Origin: Ornithinibacillus contaminans
Lineage (GTDB): Bacteria; Bacillota; Bacilli; Bacillales; Amphibacillaceae
NCBI RefSeq assembly: GCF_001038425.2
Contig: NZ_LDPV02000053.1
Location: 124,001 to 188,000, forward strand
Direction: 5' to 3'
DNA: 64,000 nt
Part shown: positions 16,607-26,196 of the stretch, piece by piece
Position numbering within the stretch: position 1 is the stretch's first letter
Layout of the letters: each line of letters opens with the position of its first letter
The notes under the pieces: model-generated
Seen by the model: only the letters and a program-made list of their open reading frames with translations
The model's database searches: none
What the model was told of the DNA's origin: nothing
Translations under genes and position numbers: made by a program

Positions 16607-19600
16607 TTGTTTCAGACTGAAAAGAAACTCCACGCAAGGTTAACAGAATTAGATGGCTACCGTTATCGCGATAAAATCGAAATTCCTTCGTTCCAATTTC
16701 AGCTCGATGAAGAAGGGGAAGTTGGTGCAAAGCCTTTACTTGAAGGGGAATGGTCTACTTATAAATTAGGGGAACAATGGGCTGGAAGAGATTTATACGC
16801 TTGGCTGAAGGCTGAAGTGAGTATTCCAGAAACGTGGCAAACACGTGAAATTGTTGGTGTGTTTGATTTTGGAATAACAGATGGTGGAACAAATTCTGGC
16901 TTTGAATCGTTGTTATATCTCAATCGTGAAATTTATCAAGGTGTGGATGGAAATCATAAAGAGGTTTTTCTTTCGAATGAGCTAGCTGGTAGTGCTGCTG
17001 AGTTCGTTTTCCGCTTATGGTCTGGATTGGAAGGTGGCGGACGTCCAGTAGAGCAGGTACATACTTTTCAACAGGCTTTTGTCGCGTGGTTAGATCCTGC
17101 GGCGGATGATTTGTACTATACGGGGAAAGCGTGTCTTCAGACTATTGAAATGCTTGATGAGATGAATCCTATCCGTGAAGATTTGCTAAATGCTTTAGAT
17201 AGAGCGTTTTATCATGTGGACTGGATGGATTCGGGTTCAGCTGATTTTTACCAGTCGGTAGAAGTTGCATGCAAGGATCTACAGGACCGTCTGCAACAAA
17301 TGGAAAAGCATCATCCAGTTACTATTCATGCAGTTGGACATACGCATATTGATGTCGCTTGGTTATGGCGGTTAAGACACACTCGGGAAAAGGCAGCTAG
17401 ATCATTTTCAACCGTTCTACGTTTAATGGAAAAGTATCCGGACTACCTATTTCAACAGGCACAACCACAGCTCTATGATTATATTAAACAGGATTACCCA
17501 GAAATCTTTCAGAAAATCAAGCAGCGTGTAAAAGATGGACACTGGGAACCAGAGGGTGGCATGTGGCTGGAGCCGGATTCAAATCTTCCGTCTGGCGAAT
17601 CGTTGGTAAGACAATTGCTGCACGGAACCCGGTTTATGCGAGCGGAATTTGGGGTGGAGTGCACCTATTTATGGCTACCAGATGTGTTTGGTTATAGCTG
17701 GGCACTACCGCAAATTTTACAAAAGTCTGGAATAAAATCGTTCGTCACGACAAAAATTAGCTGGAATCAATTTAATCGCATGCCACATGATGTGTTTAGA
17801 TGGCGTGGGATTGACGGTACGGAGATTCTAACCTATTTTATTACGACACCATATCCAGGTCGAAAAGGCTGGGGTGCGGATTATAATGCAGCCATTACGG
17901 CGGAAACAATGATTGGTGCCTGGGAAGCATTTCGGGATAAGGGCGTTACGAAGGATATCATGGTGACCTATGGGCATGGTGACGGCGGTGGCGGTGTTAC
18001 CCGTGACATGTTAGAAATGAGACGCAGGCTACATGATATGCCTGGGGTGCCGAATGTTGTACCGGCAAAAGCAAAGGATTATTTGGCTAATCTACATAAG
18101 ACTGTGGAAGAAACAGAGGGCTATGTCCATGTTTGGGACGGCGAGCTTTATCTAGAATTTCACCGAGGTACTTATACATCGCAAGCGAATAATAAGAAGT
18201 CCAACCGGAAATTGGAGCTTTTGTATAAAGAGGTTGAGTTCCTTAATGTATTAAACAGCGCGATTTCAAATGACTGGGACAATTATCCCCAGAAGCAACT
18301 GAATGACGGTTGGAAAATTATGTTGCGAAATCAATTTCATGATATTTTGCCTGGTTCTTCTATTAAAGAAGTTTATGAAGATAGTAAATTGGAATATAAG
18401 GAAGCAGAAGGATTGGCACTTGCTGCAAGGGAAAAGGTGGAAGGAAATGCTGAACACTCTTATACAGTCATCAACCCAGCAGCTTGGGAGCGTCATTCAA
18501 TTGTATCGATACCAGTAACCGAGGAAACGGAAAATGGTACCTGGGTGGATCATAACAAAGCACCGCTACGTGCTGTGAAAACGGAAGAAGAGTGGCTGCT
18601 TGAGGTCAAGGTACCATCGCTCGGAATGACAAAAGTGGAATTCCAACCTGTAGCAGTTGAGGAGCCTGTAGATCCATCTCCGTTTACTGTACTTGGGAAA
18701 AATGGCATTCAAACGCCATTTTACAATATTGAATGGGATGAATTAGGGCATTTGACGAGAATCTATGACATTCCTAACCACCGGGAGGTTTTACAAGAAA
18801 ATCAAAAAGGTAATGTCCTGCAAATCTTCGAAGATAAGCCATTGCGATGGGATGCATGGGAGATTGATATTTTTTATCAAGAAAAAATGAAGGAAATAAG
18901 CAACCTGAGATCAGTAGAGGTGCTGGAAACGAATTCGATTCGAGCAGTTATTGCGTTCACGTGGGAATATCATCATTCTGTTATTCAGCAAAAAATGATT
19001 GTTTATGCAAGCAAGAGACGGATTGATTTTGTTACCGAGGTTCAGTGGCATGAGGTGAATCAATTATTGAAAGTTGCGTTCCCAGTCGATATCCGCTCGA
19101 CCGAAGCAACATTTGATATCCAATTTGGGAATGTGAAACGCCCGACGCATTGGAACACAAGCTGGGATATGGCTAAGTTTGAAACTGTCGGACACCAGTG
19201 GGCAGATTTATCGGAGCAAGGGTATGGTGTGAGTCTGCTTAATGACTGTAAGTATGGATACGATGTGAAGGATTCTACGATTCGTTTAACCTTATTAAAA
19301 GGTGCTACTTACCCAGATTATACACAGGATCAAGGTAATCACATGTTTACGTATTCGCTGCTTCCACATGAAGGATCATGGGTGGAAGGGGAGACGGTTC
19401 AAGAGGCAGATGATTTAAACCTACCATTAGCTTATAGCGTGGGTGATTTTAGCTATCAGCAATTAAGCCTGTTTAAGATCTCGGCTGATTACGTCATGAT
19501 TGATGCAGTGAAAAAGGCGGAGGATAGCAATAAAGTAGTACTTCGCTTACATGAATTCACTGGTAGAAGGGGTTCTGCACAGATTACGTCGGATTTGAAT

Positions 19601-19735
19601 ATCAAGTCTTGGCAGGAGTGTAATTTGATGGAGGAACCAGTAGGGGAGAAGCAATCGGCGGAAATACTAGTGTTTGGAATTAAGCCTTATGAAATAAAGA
19701 CTTTCTTAGTGGAATTAGAGAATCTAGTAGAATAA
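16607..19735 (+). CDS. GH38 family alpha-mannosidase
   Basis: This 1042-residue cytosolic enzyme lacks a signal peptide. Zinc ligands are in GHTHIDVAWLW (His245, His247, Asp249). The nucleophile is Asp359 in LWLPDVFGYS. GH38 middle and C-terminal beta domains follow. The length matches bacterial GH38 enzymes such as MngB. The start is TTG at 16607 behind GAGGGAG; no better start exists. It has its own interval after a terminator, so it is separately expressed from the GH4 gene. It may release mannose from imported manno-oligosaccharides or 2-O-glycosyl compounds; the exact substrate is not readable. Confidence 0.93.
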   Translation: MFQTEKKLHARLTELDGYRYRDKIEIPSFQFQLDEEGEVGAKPLLEGEWSTYKLGEQWAGRDLYAWLKAEVSIPETWQTREIVGVFDFGITDGGTNSGFESLLYLNREIYQGVDGNHKEVFLSNELAGSAAEFVFRLWSGLEGGGRPVEQVHTFQQAFVAWLDPAADDLYYTGKACLQTIEMLDEMNPIREDLLNALDRAFYHVDWMDSGSADFYQSVEVACKDLQDRLQQMEKHHPVTIHAVGHTHIDVAWLWRLRHTREKAARSFSTVLRLMEKYPDYLFQQAQPQLYDYIKQDYPEIFQKIKQRVKDGHWEPEGGMWLEPDSNLPSGESLVRQLLHGTRFMRAEFGVECTYLWLPDVFGYSWALPQILQKSGIKSFVTTKISWNQFNRMPHDVFRWRGIDGTEILTYFITTPYPGRKGWGADYNAAITAETMIGAWEAFRDKGVTKDIMVTYGHGDGGGGVTRDMLEMRRRLHDMPGVPNVVPAKAKDYLANLHKTVEETEGYVHVWDGELYLEFHRGTYTSQANNKKSNRKLELLYKEVEFLNVLNSAISNDWDNYPQKQLNDGWKIMLRNQFHDILPGSSIKEVYEDSKLEYKEAEGLALAAREKVEGNAEHSYTVINPAAWERHSIVSIPVTEETENGTWVDHNKAPLRAVKTEEEWLLEVKVPSLGMTKVEFQPVAVEEPVDPSPFTVLGKNGIQTPFYNIEWDELGHLTRIYDIPNHREVLQENQKGNVLQIFEDKPLRWDAWEIDIFYQEKMKEISNLRSVEVLETNSIRAVIAFTWEYHHSVIQQKMIVYASKRRIDFVTEVQWHEVNQLLKVAFPVDIRSTEATFDIQFGNVKRPTHWNTSWDMAKFETVGHQWADLSEQGYGVSLLNDCKYGYDVKDSTIRLTLLKGATYPDYTQDQGNHMFTYSLLPHEGSWVEGETVQEADDLNLPLAYSVGDFSYQQLSLFKISADYVMIDAVKKAEDSNKVVLRLHEFTGRRGSAQITSDLNIKSWQECNLMEEPVGEKQSAEILVFGIKPYEIKTFLVELENLVE

Positions 19736-19742
19736 GTAGTAT

Positions 19743-19774
19743 GGGACGGTTCAGATGCTACACTAAACCGTCCC
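19743..19774. terminator. Bidirectional terminator between convergent genes
   Basis: GGGACGGTT pairs with AACCGTCCC around a 14-base loop, between the mannosidase and the convergent isomerase gene. T-runs on both sides are short. Confidence 0.65.
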
Positions 19775-19802
19775 TATTAGATTTATAAGCCAACATGCGG
19801 GA

Positions 19803-20771
19803 TTACGTCCACCACATCTCACCAACCGATTCCTTCACCATCACAGGCTTCAATGTCTCCACGGCTTTTGTAAATCCCTCATCAATCGACATCAGCCCGT
19901 CTTCATGTTCAATACTTACGACATAATCATAGCCATATAACCGTAATGTGCTAATCATATCTGCCCAGTCTTTTTGGGCGTGGCCAAAGCCGACTGTTCG
20001 GAAATACCATGCACGGTTTTGCATATCGGAATAAGGTGTCATATCGGTTAATCCATTTCGATTCATGTTGGATTGATCGATAATCGTATCCTTGGCGTGG
20101 AAATGATGAATCGCATTTTCACGGCCTAAGATTTTGATCGATTCAACCGGATCAATACCTTGCCACCACATATGACTTGGATCAAGATTTGCTCCTATTG
20201 CTGGTCCACATGCTTCTCGTAAACGTAGAAGTGTAGCGGGTGTATGTACGGAAAATCCGCCATGTAGCTCTAGACCTATTTTCACATTATGTGCTTCGGC
20301 GAACGCTGCTTTTTCCTTCCAGTACGGAATGATTTTTTCTTCCCACTGCCATGTTAAAATTTCTTGGTAGTCATTTGGCCAAGCGGCTACTGGCCAGTTG
20401 GGATATTTCGCATTCTCGTGATCTCCAGGGCAACCAGAGAATGTATTCACAACTGGGATTCCTAGTTCGCTAGCAAGCTTTATGGTTTTGGTAAAAGTAA
20501 TGTCTGCCTCTTCAGCAATTTTCGTTTGCGGATGAAGCGGGTTACCATGACAACTTAAAGCGCTTACAATTAATCCCCTGCTTGTAATAGTATTCATGAA
20601 CTCCTGTTGTTTTTCGTTGTTGCCAAGTAATTCATCGAGTTTACAATGGGCATTACCTGGGTACCCACCTGTACCTAACTCCACAGCTTCGATTCCTTTT
20701 GCTGCTACATGATCAAGCATTTGCTCTAGATTTTTGTCAGAAAATAATACGGTAAATACTCCTAATTTCAA
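19803..20771 (-). CDS. Sugar phosphate isomerase/epimerase-like TIM-barrel protein
   Basis: This 322-residue AP-endonuclease-2-type TIM barrel is related to IolE/IolI and ketose 3-epimerases. Metal-binding positions are recognisable: GLELHGG (Glu), NLDPSHMWWQG (Asp, His), HHFHAKD (His) and SIEHED (Glu). It starts MKLGVFTVLFSDK. A LacI-type operator lies 20 bases upstream, identical in reverse to the one before the isomerase at 23107, so it shares the LacI regulon. Family members isomerise or cleave keto-sugars or inososes; the substrate is not known. Confidence 0.9.
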   Translation of the reverse strand: MKLGVFTVLFSDKNLEQMLDHVAAKGIEAVELGTGGYPGNAHCKLDELLGNNEKQQEFMNTITSRGLIVSALSCHGNPLHPQTKIAEEADITFTKTIKLASELGIPVVNTFSGCPGDHENAKYPNWPVAAWPNDYQEILTWQWEEKIIPYWKEKAAFAEAHNVKIGLELHGGFSVHTPATLLRLREACGPAIGANLDPSHMWWQGIDPVESIKILGRENAIHHFHAKDTIIDQSNMNRNGLTDMTPYSDMQNRAWYFRTVGFGHAQKDWADMISTLRLYGYDYVVSIEHEDGLMSIDEGFTKAVETLKPVMVKESVGEMWWT

Positions 20772-20790
20772 GAAAAACCCTCCCTAAGAA

Positions 20791-20806
20791 ATGTAATCCG
20801 TTACAT
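20791..20806 (-). promoter_or_regulatory. LacI-type operator O1
   Basis: ATGTAATCCGTTACAT has 6-bp symmetrical arms. It is 20 bases upstream of the minus-strand isomerase start. Its inner 14 bases are the exact reverse complement of the site at 23045. Confidence 0.75.
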
Positions 20807-20909
20807 CCATTATACATAAATCAACCGTAAATCAATACTAAAATTTATTATTTTTAAAATTTACACTTAATTTTATTGACAAACATATAGGCTGCCGTTA
20901 CAATCATAA

Positions 20910-20925
20910 ATGTAATCGATTACAT
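20910..20925 (+). promoter_or_regulatory. LacI-type operator O2
   Basis: ATGTAATCGATTACAT is a perfect 16-bp palindrome 35 bases before the lacI-family gene start. It is a typical autoregulatory LacI/GalR operator and shares the TGTAA/TTACA arms with O1 and O3. Confidence 0.8.
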
Positions 20926-20960
20926 TTTAAGTGAATTACAGATTGAAGGTAGGAATCATC

Positions 20961-21947
20961 ATGGCAAATATTCAGCAAATCGCACAGCAAGCTGGTGTGT
21001 CGGTTGCGACGGTATCGAGAGTATTAAATAACGCTACCGCTGTTACACCTGAGACGAGGCAGAAAGTGCAACGTGCGATTCAAGAGTTAAACTATCAACC
21101 AAGTATGCTTGGACGAAATCTACGAAACTCAGAAAGTCGTCTGCTACTTGTATTGCTACCTAGTATTTCCAACCCTTTTTACACCGAAATCATCAATGGG
21201 ATTCAAAACACCGCGATAGCTAACAACTACAACATACTTCTTTGTGAAACAGACTCTAAACCAGAACGAGAAAACATTTACTTCAATATGGTAAAAAACA
21301 AATTAGCAGATGGGATTATTTCGATGGATCCAACGGTCAATATGCATAAGCTTCATGAATTAGCGGAGCATCATCCGGTTGTTTTATGTAGCGAATATGA
21401 GACCGACGGGAGTATTCCATACGTGACCATCGATCATGAACTAGCTGCGTATCATGCGGTAAAGCATTTGATCAAACTAGGGAATGAGAAAATTGCGCTC
21501 ATTAATTCCGATGACACATTCCTATATGCGAGACATCGCTTGGCAGGATATGAGCGAGCATTACAAGAGTTTGGCTTAGCGGTTCGTGATGAATGGATTT
21601 ACCATACGAAGGAATTGGATTTTGAAAATGGGGTTCAGGCAATGCGGGTTTTACTTCAGTTAGAAGAGAGACCTACCGCCGTATTTGCAGTTTCCGATAC
21701 GTTGGCAATTGGGGCGCTGAAGGCGTTGAATGGGGAAGGGAAAATGTATGAGCCGATTGCTGTAGTGGGTTTTGATAATATTAGCTTTGCTAGTATGACC
21801 AATCCTACGCTCACAACTATTTCCCAACCGATGTACAAAATGGGCTGTCTTGCAGCAGAAATGCTAATGACGAGTATTAAGGGTGAGAAGGTAGCGAGTA
21901 TCGTGTTAGATCACGAATTAATTATTCGGGAATCAACGATGGGATAG
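20961..21947 (+). CDS. LacI/GalR family transcriptional regulator
   Basis: This 328-residue repressor has the canonical N-terminal HTH and hinge (IQQIAQQAGVSVATVSRVLN; then a PSMLGRNLR hinge) and a periplasmic-binding-like sugar domain (about residues 60-325). The ATG at 20961 is used because GAAGGTAGGA precedes it and MANIQQIAQQ is the family start; a start at 20931 would add ten residues. Three matching operators at 20791, 20910 and 23045 suggest it controls both isomerases, itself and the downstream dehydrogenases. Confidence 0.94.
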   Translation: MANIQQIAQQAGVSVATVSRVLNNATAVTPETRQKVQRAIQELNYQPSMLGRNLRNSESRLLLVLLPSISNPFYTEIINGIQNTAIANNYNILLCETDSKPERENIYFNMVKNKLADGIISMDPTVNMHKLHELAEHHPVVLCSEYETDGSIPYVTIDHELAAYHAVKHLIKLGNEKIALINSDDTFLYARHRLAGYERALQEFGLAVRDEWIYHTKELDFENGVQAMRVLLQLEERPTAVFAVSDTLAIGALKALNGEGKMYEPIAVVGFDNISFASMTNPTLTTISQPMYKMGCLAAEMLMTSIKGEKVASIVLDHELIIRESTMG

Positions 21948-21975
21948 TGAGGGTTTACACAGAGGGGGTTAGCAT

Positions 21976-22986
21976 ATGAGGTTTAACGTAGGCATTATCG
22001 GCTGTGGCTCGATTACGAAATTTCGTCATGCACCAGAATACAAAGCCAATCCACATGTCGATGAAATTGTCTTTTACGACCGAAACTTCGAAAGGGCACA
22101 GCATCTTGCGGAAGAGTTCGGTGGTCGAGCAGTTGCACGATTAGAGGATTTGTTAACGGACCCGAAGATTGTTGCGATTAGTGATTGCTCGTCCAACGAA
22201 GCACACCATGTGAATACAACAAAGGCACTATTAAGTGGTAAGCATGTATTATGTGAAAAACCGCTAGCTATTAGTGTTGAACATGCTGAGGAAATCATCA
22301 AGGCAGAACAACAATCTGGGAAAAAATTAATGATCGACCACAATCAGCGTTTTACAAAAGCACATCAAAAGGCGAAGGAAATATTGGCTAGCAAAGAGCT
22401 TGGTGAGGTACTTACGTTTAAGACTTCTTTCGGGCATCAAGGACCTGAAACTTGGGGTGTGACGAAAACAAATGCGACGTGGTTTTTTAGAAAGGATCGC
22501 TCCCATTCTGGTGTTGCTGGAGATCTAGGGATTCACAAACTCGATCTCATCCATTATTTGCTCGATGATGAAATCGAGGATGTCCATGCTTTTTCCGGGG
22601 CGTTAGATAAGGTGGATGAACAGGGCCAGCCGATTACGGTTTGTGATAATGTTGTTTGTGCTTGTAAGACGAAAAAAGGTCGATTAGGTACAGCATCATT
22701 TTCCTGGACGTACTACGGCAAAGAGGATAACTCGACGATTATTTATTGCCAGAAGGGTGTTCTTAAAATTTATCATGATCCGTCTGTACCTCTTTTAGTG
22801 GAGAAGCAGGATGGGACGCTCGTTAAGTACGATTTAGAACAAATTCAAACGAATGACAATCAGACATCGAGTGGCGTTATTGATGCATTTATCCAGTGTA
22901 TTGTAAAGGATGAGGTGCCGCCAGTAACGGCGCAAGAAGCATTAGCTTCCTTAAAAGTTGTGGAAAAAATCCTGGCATCTTCTTAA
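21976..22986 (+). CDS. Gfo/Idh/MocA family oxidoreductase
   Basis: This 336-residue protein has an N-terminal Rossmann fold (VGIIGCGSITKFRHAPEY), the family motif CEKPLAIS at about residues 94-101 and a C-terminal substrate domain with GDLGIHKLDLI (catalytic His region). Such enzymes oxidise or reduce sugar or inositol hydroxyls with NAD(P). It lies 28 bases after the LacI gene, with AGAGGGGG as ribosome binding site, and a terminator follows. A second family member is at 23929. Confidence 0.92.
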   Translation: MRFNVGIIGCGSITKFRHAPEYKANPHVDEIVFYDRNFERAQHLAEEFGGRAVARLEDLLTDPKIVAISDCSSNEAHHVNTTKALLSGKHVLCEKPLAISVEHAEEIIKAEQQSGKKLMIDHNQRFTKAHQKAKEILASKELGEVLTFKTSFGHQGPETWGVTKTNATWFFRKDRSHSGVAGDLGIHKLDLIHYLLDDEIEDVHAFSGALDKVDEQGQPITVCDNVVCACKTKKGRLGTASFSWTYYGKEDNSTIIYCQKGVLKIYHDPSVPLLVEKQDGTLVKYDLEQIQTNDNQTSSGVIDAFIQCIVKDEVPPVTAQEALASLKVVEKILASS

Positions 22987-23035
22987 ATCCACTGTTAAAT
23001 TTTCGAAATAGTTTGACTTAGTGGTTTGTTTCTTT
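22985..23035 (+). terminator. Terminator after the first Gfo/Idh/MocA gene
   Basis: AAATCCACTGTTAAA pairs imperfectly with TTTGACTTAGTGGTTT around a 12-base loop, followed by GTTTCTTTT. It overlaps the stop codon. Confidence 0.6.
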
Positions 23036-23044
23036 TAAGCTATT

Positions 23045-23058
23045 TGTAACGGATTACA
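23045..23058 (+). promoter_or_regulatory. LacI-type operator O3
   Basis: TGTAACGGATTACA is the exact reverse complement of the core of O1. It lies 49 bases before the second isomerase gene and would govern the isomerase/dehydrogenase pair and perhaps the ABC importer. Confidence 0.75.
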
Positions 23059-23106
23059 TTGATTTTGTACGATAAAAAATTGGGTCAGTTGACAGGAGGG
23101 TTAACC

Positions 23107-23916
23107 ATGTATAACCAACTTGCCATTAATTCCAATACGTATCATGGGTATTCATTAGTAGAGGCTGTGAAAGGCGCTAGTGAGGCTGGATTTACGAAGA
23201 TTGAATTAGCTGCGGTTAAGGATCATACGCCACATGTTTTACCAACTATGAAGGCGGATGAGCGGCAGTGGGTAAAAGACTTGCTTCAGCAATACGGGAT
23301 GACCTGTGTTGGAATTGGCGCACATAGTAATGTCATGCGAGAAGAAGGAATTGCCAACTTGATGGAAAGCATTGATTTGGCCGTGTTCTTTGACTGTCCA
23401 TATATCGTTACTGCAACAGGGGATGCACATAATGATGCAGATGTGATTGAGGATGAGGCTGTATTAATTCGAAATCTTGAGCCGGTTCTAGAAAAGTGTG
23501 AGAAATTAGGGAAAACACTCGTGTTTGAGACACATGGCAATAATTTTGCCACGGGAGTTTCCTTGAAAAAGCTCGTTCAATCCTTTCATAACCGGGTGAA
23601 AATTAATTATGATACAGCCAATGTAATCTTTTATGGTGATGTTTTACCGTATGAGGACTTAGCGGCATCTGTTGATGTGGTGGAATTTGTTCATTTAAAG
23701 GATAAGCTCGGCGCTAATAACGAATGGAATTTTCCAGCAATAGGGGATGGCAATCTTGATTTCGGCCGATTATTTACGATACTCCAGGATGGAAACTACC
23801 AAGGGCCAATCAGTGTGGAGATCGAATTCACGAAGGATGGGCCAGCTAATCTTGCTGAAGTAAATGAAGCGGTAGCGAGATCCTTCAACTATCTGAAAAA
23901 ACTACTAGAAAGTTGA
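23107..23916 (+). CDS. Sugar phosphate isomerase/epimerase-like TIM-barrel protein
   Basis: This 269-residue TIM barrel is of the same broad family as the protein at 19803 but shorter. Readable metal-site segments are VFETHGN (Glu), NYDTANVIFYGD (Asp), FVHLKDK (His) and SVEIEFT (Glu). The start ATG at 23107 follows GACAGGAGGG. It is controlled by operator O3. It ends 12 bases before the next Gfo/Idh/MocA gene. Together these genes resemble keto-sugar or C-/O-glycoside pathways in which an oxidoreductase and a TIM-barrel lyase/isomerase cooperate (inference). Confidence 0.9.
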   Translation: MYNQLAINSNTYHGYSLVEAVKGASEAGFTKIELAAVKDHTPHVLPTMKADERQWVKDLLQQYGMTCVGIGAHSNVMREEGIANLMESIDLAVFFDCPYIVTATGDAHNDADVIEDEAVLIRNLEPVLEKCEKLGKTLVFETHGNNFATGVSLKKLVQSFHNRVKINYDTANVIFYGDVLPYEDLAASVDVVEFVHLKDKLGANNEWNFPAIGDGNLDFGRLFTILQDGNYQGPISVEIEFTKDGPANLAEVNEAVARSFNYLKKLLES

Positions 23917-23928
23917 GAGGTGGACGTT

Positions 23929-24939
23929 ATGATCAAGATTGGAATCGTTGGCTTAGGTTTTATCGGCAAAGCACATTTGGAAGCATTTCGCCATATGGCA
24001 CAGGTTGAAGTGGTAGCCATTTGTACGAAACAGGCTGAAGGAGTGGGAATTGATGATTTCCACGGAGAGGTTGTTTCGGATTATGAACAGCTCCTACAGC
24101 GTGAAGATATTGCTGTCATTGATATTTGTGTTCCAACATTTTTACATGAGGACTATATCATCCAGGCAGCTGAGGCAGGGAAACAGATTATTTGTGAAAA
24201 ACCGCTGACATTAACAGTAGCGGCAGCCAATCGAATCATTGAAGCTGTTAGGCGGTCAAATGTGCGACTGTTTGTTGGTCATGTGCTTCGGTTTTGGCCG
24301 GAGTATGAAACGATAAAATCATTACATGACACTGGAAAATTAAAAGGAATCGAAACGATCCATGCCCAAAGGCTAGGGCAGTTGCCGACCTGGAGTGACT
24401 GGTTTCAGCATCCGGAAAAGAGTGGTGGAGCATTATTTGATCTCCATTTACATGACATTGATTTTGCCTATTATTTACTAGGTGAGGTGGAGACTGTTTA
24501 TGCGGTTGGCCATCAGAATCAATACGGCGCATGGGATCATGTGATGTCAACGTTGACGTTCCAAAATAAAGCAAAAGCATTTATCGAAGCGTCCCACCGG
24601 ATGCCAAATGGTTATCCGTTCACGATGGCATTTCGTGCGCAGGGGCAGGAGGGTGCAATAGATTTTCACCTGAAGGCTGGGGAAAATATTGAGAGAATCA
24701 ATGACCGGCATTTTGTTTTTTATGACAAGGATCAGGTGGAGGAAGTGGCAGTTGAGACTGCGGATGCTTTTCAACAAGAACTGGCGTATTTTATCACGTG
24801 TATCAAACAAGAAAAGGAAAATACCGTTATACCAGTAGCGGATGTTTTATATAGTTTAAACTTACTTAAGTTAATTGAACAATCATTGGAAACAGGACGT
24901 GAGATTCACGTTCCAGCTACCTCATTTTCATCTAATTGA
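23929..24939 (+). CDS. Gfo/Idh/MocA family oxidoreductase
   Basis: This 336-residue dehydrogenase has the Rossmann motif IGIVGLGFIGKAHLEAF, the CEKPLTL motif at about residues 91-97 and the LFDLHLHDIDFAYYLLG segment with the catalytic histidines. I use ATG 23929, eight bases after GAGAGG, rather than GTG 23920. It follows the isomerase closely and precedes a sugar ABC importer, so its substrate is probably the imported sugar or its keto product. Confidence 0.92.
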   Translation: MIKIGIVGLGFIGKAHLEAFRHMAQVEVVAICTKQAEGVGIDDFHGEVVSDYEQLLQREDIAVIDICVPTFLHEDYIIQAAEAGKQIICEKPLTLTVAAANRIIEAVRRSNVRLFVGHVLRFWPEYETIKSLHDTGKLKGIETIHAQRLGQLPTWSDWFQHPEKSGGALFDLHLHDIDFAYYLLGEVETVYAVGHQNQYGAWDHVMSTLTFQNKAKAFIEASHRMPNGYPFTMAFRAQGQEGAIDFHLKAGENIERINDRHFVFYDKDQVEEVAVETADAFQQELAYFITCIKQEKENTVIPVADVLYSLNLLKLIEQSLETGREIHVPATSFSSN

Positions 24940-24950
24940 AAGCGCTTTTA
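24937..24950 (+). promoter_or_regulatory. cre (CcpA) site before the ABC importer
   Basis: TGAAAGCGCTTTTA matches the cre consensus at all but the penultimate base. It overlaps the stop codon of the preceding dehydrogenase and lies about 100 bases before the binding-protein gene. A TATAAT at 24992 may be that gene's -10 box; no good -35 box was found. Confidence 0.7.
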
Positions 24951-25046
24951 TTACGAGGGTAATAGATTCGTGAAGTAGTAAGTTCCATTATTATAATTGG
25001 TTTCATAGTTTTATCCATATTTTAAAAATTTGAGGGGGTTATTTCA

Positions 25047-26009
25047 TTGAAAAAGTTTATTAAGTTGTTTGTTTTACTTGTGCTAGTGATGGTGCCAGTA
25101 CTTGCTGCTTGTGGTTCAGACAATACGTCTGGCGATGGTGAATCTGGTGATAAGTTCAAGGTAGGAATCTTAGCACCTGCTGTAACACATGGTTGGGTAG
25201 CTGCGGTTGCCTATCATGCAGAAGCTCGCGCGAAGGAATTATCGGATGAGATTGACTATCAGATTTATACGAGTAGTGACGCTTCTGAGATGACGTCACA
25301 GTTGGATGATTTAATTACGTGGGGTGCTGAAGCAATTGTTGCATTTCCGCAGTGGGAGGGCATGGAGGTGCCAATCCAACGTGCAATTGACGAAGGAATT
25401 GAAGTAGTAAACTTTGACATTGCGATTGATGTGGATGGTGTTTACCGTGTTGCTGGTGATAACTATGATATGGGTGTCCAGGGGGCAAATTATATCGTGG
25501 ATAAAATCGGTACAGAGGGTGACGTAGTTATCTTAGAAGTACCATCGTCTGGATCTGTTTCAGAATTACGAACTGGTGGATTTAAGGACACAATTGCTGA
25601 AATTGCACCAGATATGACGCTTCATACGTATGCAACACAATTTACACGCGAAGATGGTTTAGCCGATTTTGCGGATATTTTAACAAGCTTAGATCATATC
25701 GATGCGGTTTTATCCTTGGATGATGAAACATCAGTTGGTGTCTTGCAAGCAATCGAGGAAGCTGGGAGAACGGATATTAAAGTCGTAACTGGCGGTGGTG
25801 GCATGCAGGAATACTTCAATATGATGCCAGAAAACGAAGACATTTGGATTCAATCGGCCCTATATAGCCCAGCTATGGTGAAGGATGCAGTTGATATCGC
25901 TGTGAAAATTTTGAATGGTGAAGAAACAGATGAGGAGACAGTTATTCCGACAACCGTGGTAGACCGTGATAATTATGAAGAATTCCTAGATGCTGAATCA
26001 CCATACTAA
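25047..26009 (+). CDS. Sugar ABC transporter substrate-binding lipoprotein (Rbs type)
   Basis: This 320-residue lipoprotein has a signal peptide MKKFIKLFVLLVLVMV and lipobox VLAAC with Cys22 as the lipid-anchored residue. The mature part is a type-1 periplasmic-binding fold (VGILAPAVTHGWVAAVAYHA; later VVTGGGGMQEYF). The start is TTG at 25047 behind TGAGGGGG. It belongs with the ATPase and permease that follow, a ribose/inositol-type importer. A hairpin between it and the ATPase gene should raise its expression relative to them. Confidence 0.92.
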   Translation: MKKFIKLFVLLVLVMVPVLAACGSDNTSGDGESGDKFKVGILAPAVTHGWVAAVAYHAEARAKELSDEIDYQIYTSSDASEMTSQLDDLITWGAEAIVAFPQWEGMEVPIQRAIDEGIEVVNFDIAIDVDGVYRVAGDNYDMGVQGANYIVDKIGTEGDVVILEVPSSGSVSELRTGGFKDTIAEIAPDMTLHTYATQFTREDGLADFADILTSLDHIDAVLSLDDETSVGVLQAIEEAGRTDIKVVTGGGGMQEYFNMMPENEDIWIQSALYSPAMVKDAVDIAVKILNGEETDEETVIPTTVVDRDNYEEFLDAESPY

Positions 26010-26037
26010 AGTAGCTGGCTTTTAGTTAAACGTAATA

Positions 26038-26076
26038 GGAGAAGAGGGGTGAAGGCTAGATTCCGCCCTTCTTTTG
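26038..26076 (+). terminator. Intercistronic hairpin after the binding-protein gene (weak)
   Basis: A G-rich arm (AGAGGGGTGAAGG) can pair with CCGCCCTTCT, followed by TTTTG. Pairing is imperfect. Partial termination or 3' mRNA protection after the binding-protein gene is common in ABC operons. Confidence 0.4.
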
Positions 26077-26147
26077 CCTATTCATAATATATAGGGTGTA
26101 GGGAGTTCGAACCGATAGATAGTTTTATAACTTTTCTCGTCGGTATA

Positions 26148-26171
26148 AGAAAAACAAAAGCGAGTTTTTCT
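26148..26171 (+). promoter_or_regulatory. Perfect hairpin before the ATPase gene
   Basis: AGAAAAAC pairs with GTTTTTCT around AAAAGCGA, 26 bases before the ATPase start. It has no T-run, so it is more likely an mRNA-processing or translation-control element than a terminator. Confidence 0.4.
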
Positions 26172-26196
26172 AAAAAAATTGCTTGGATGTGATGAC

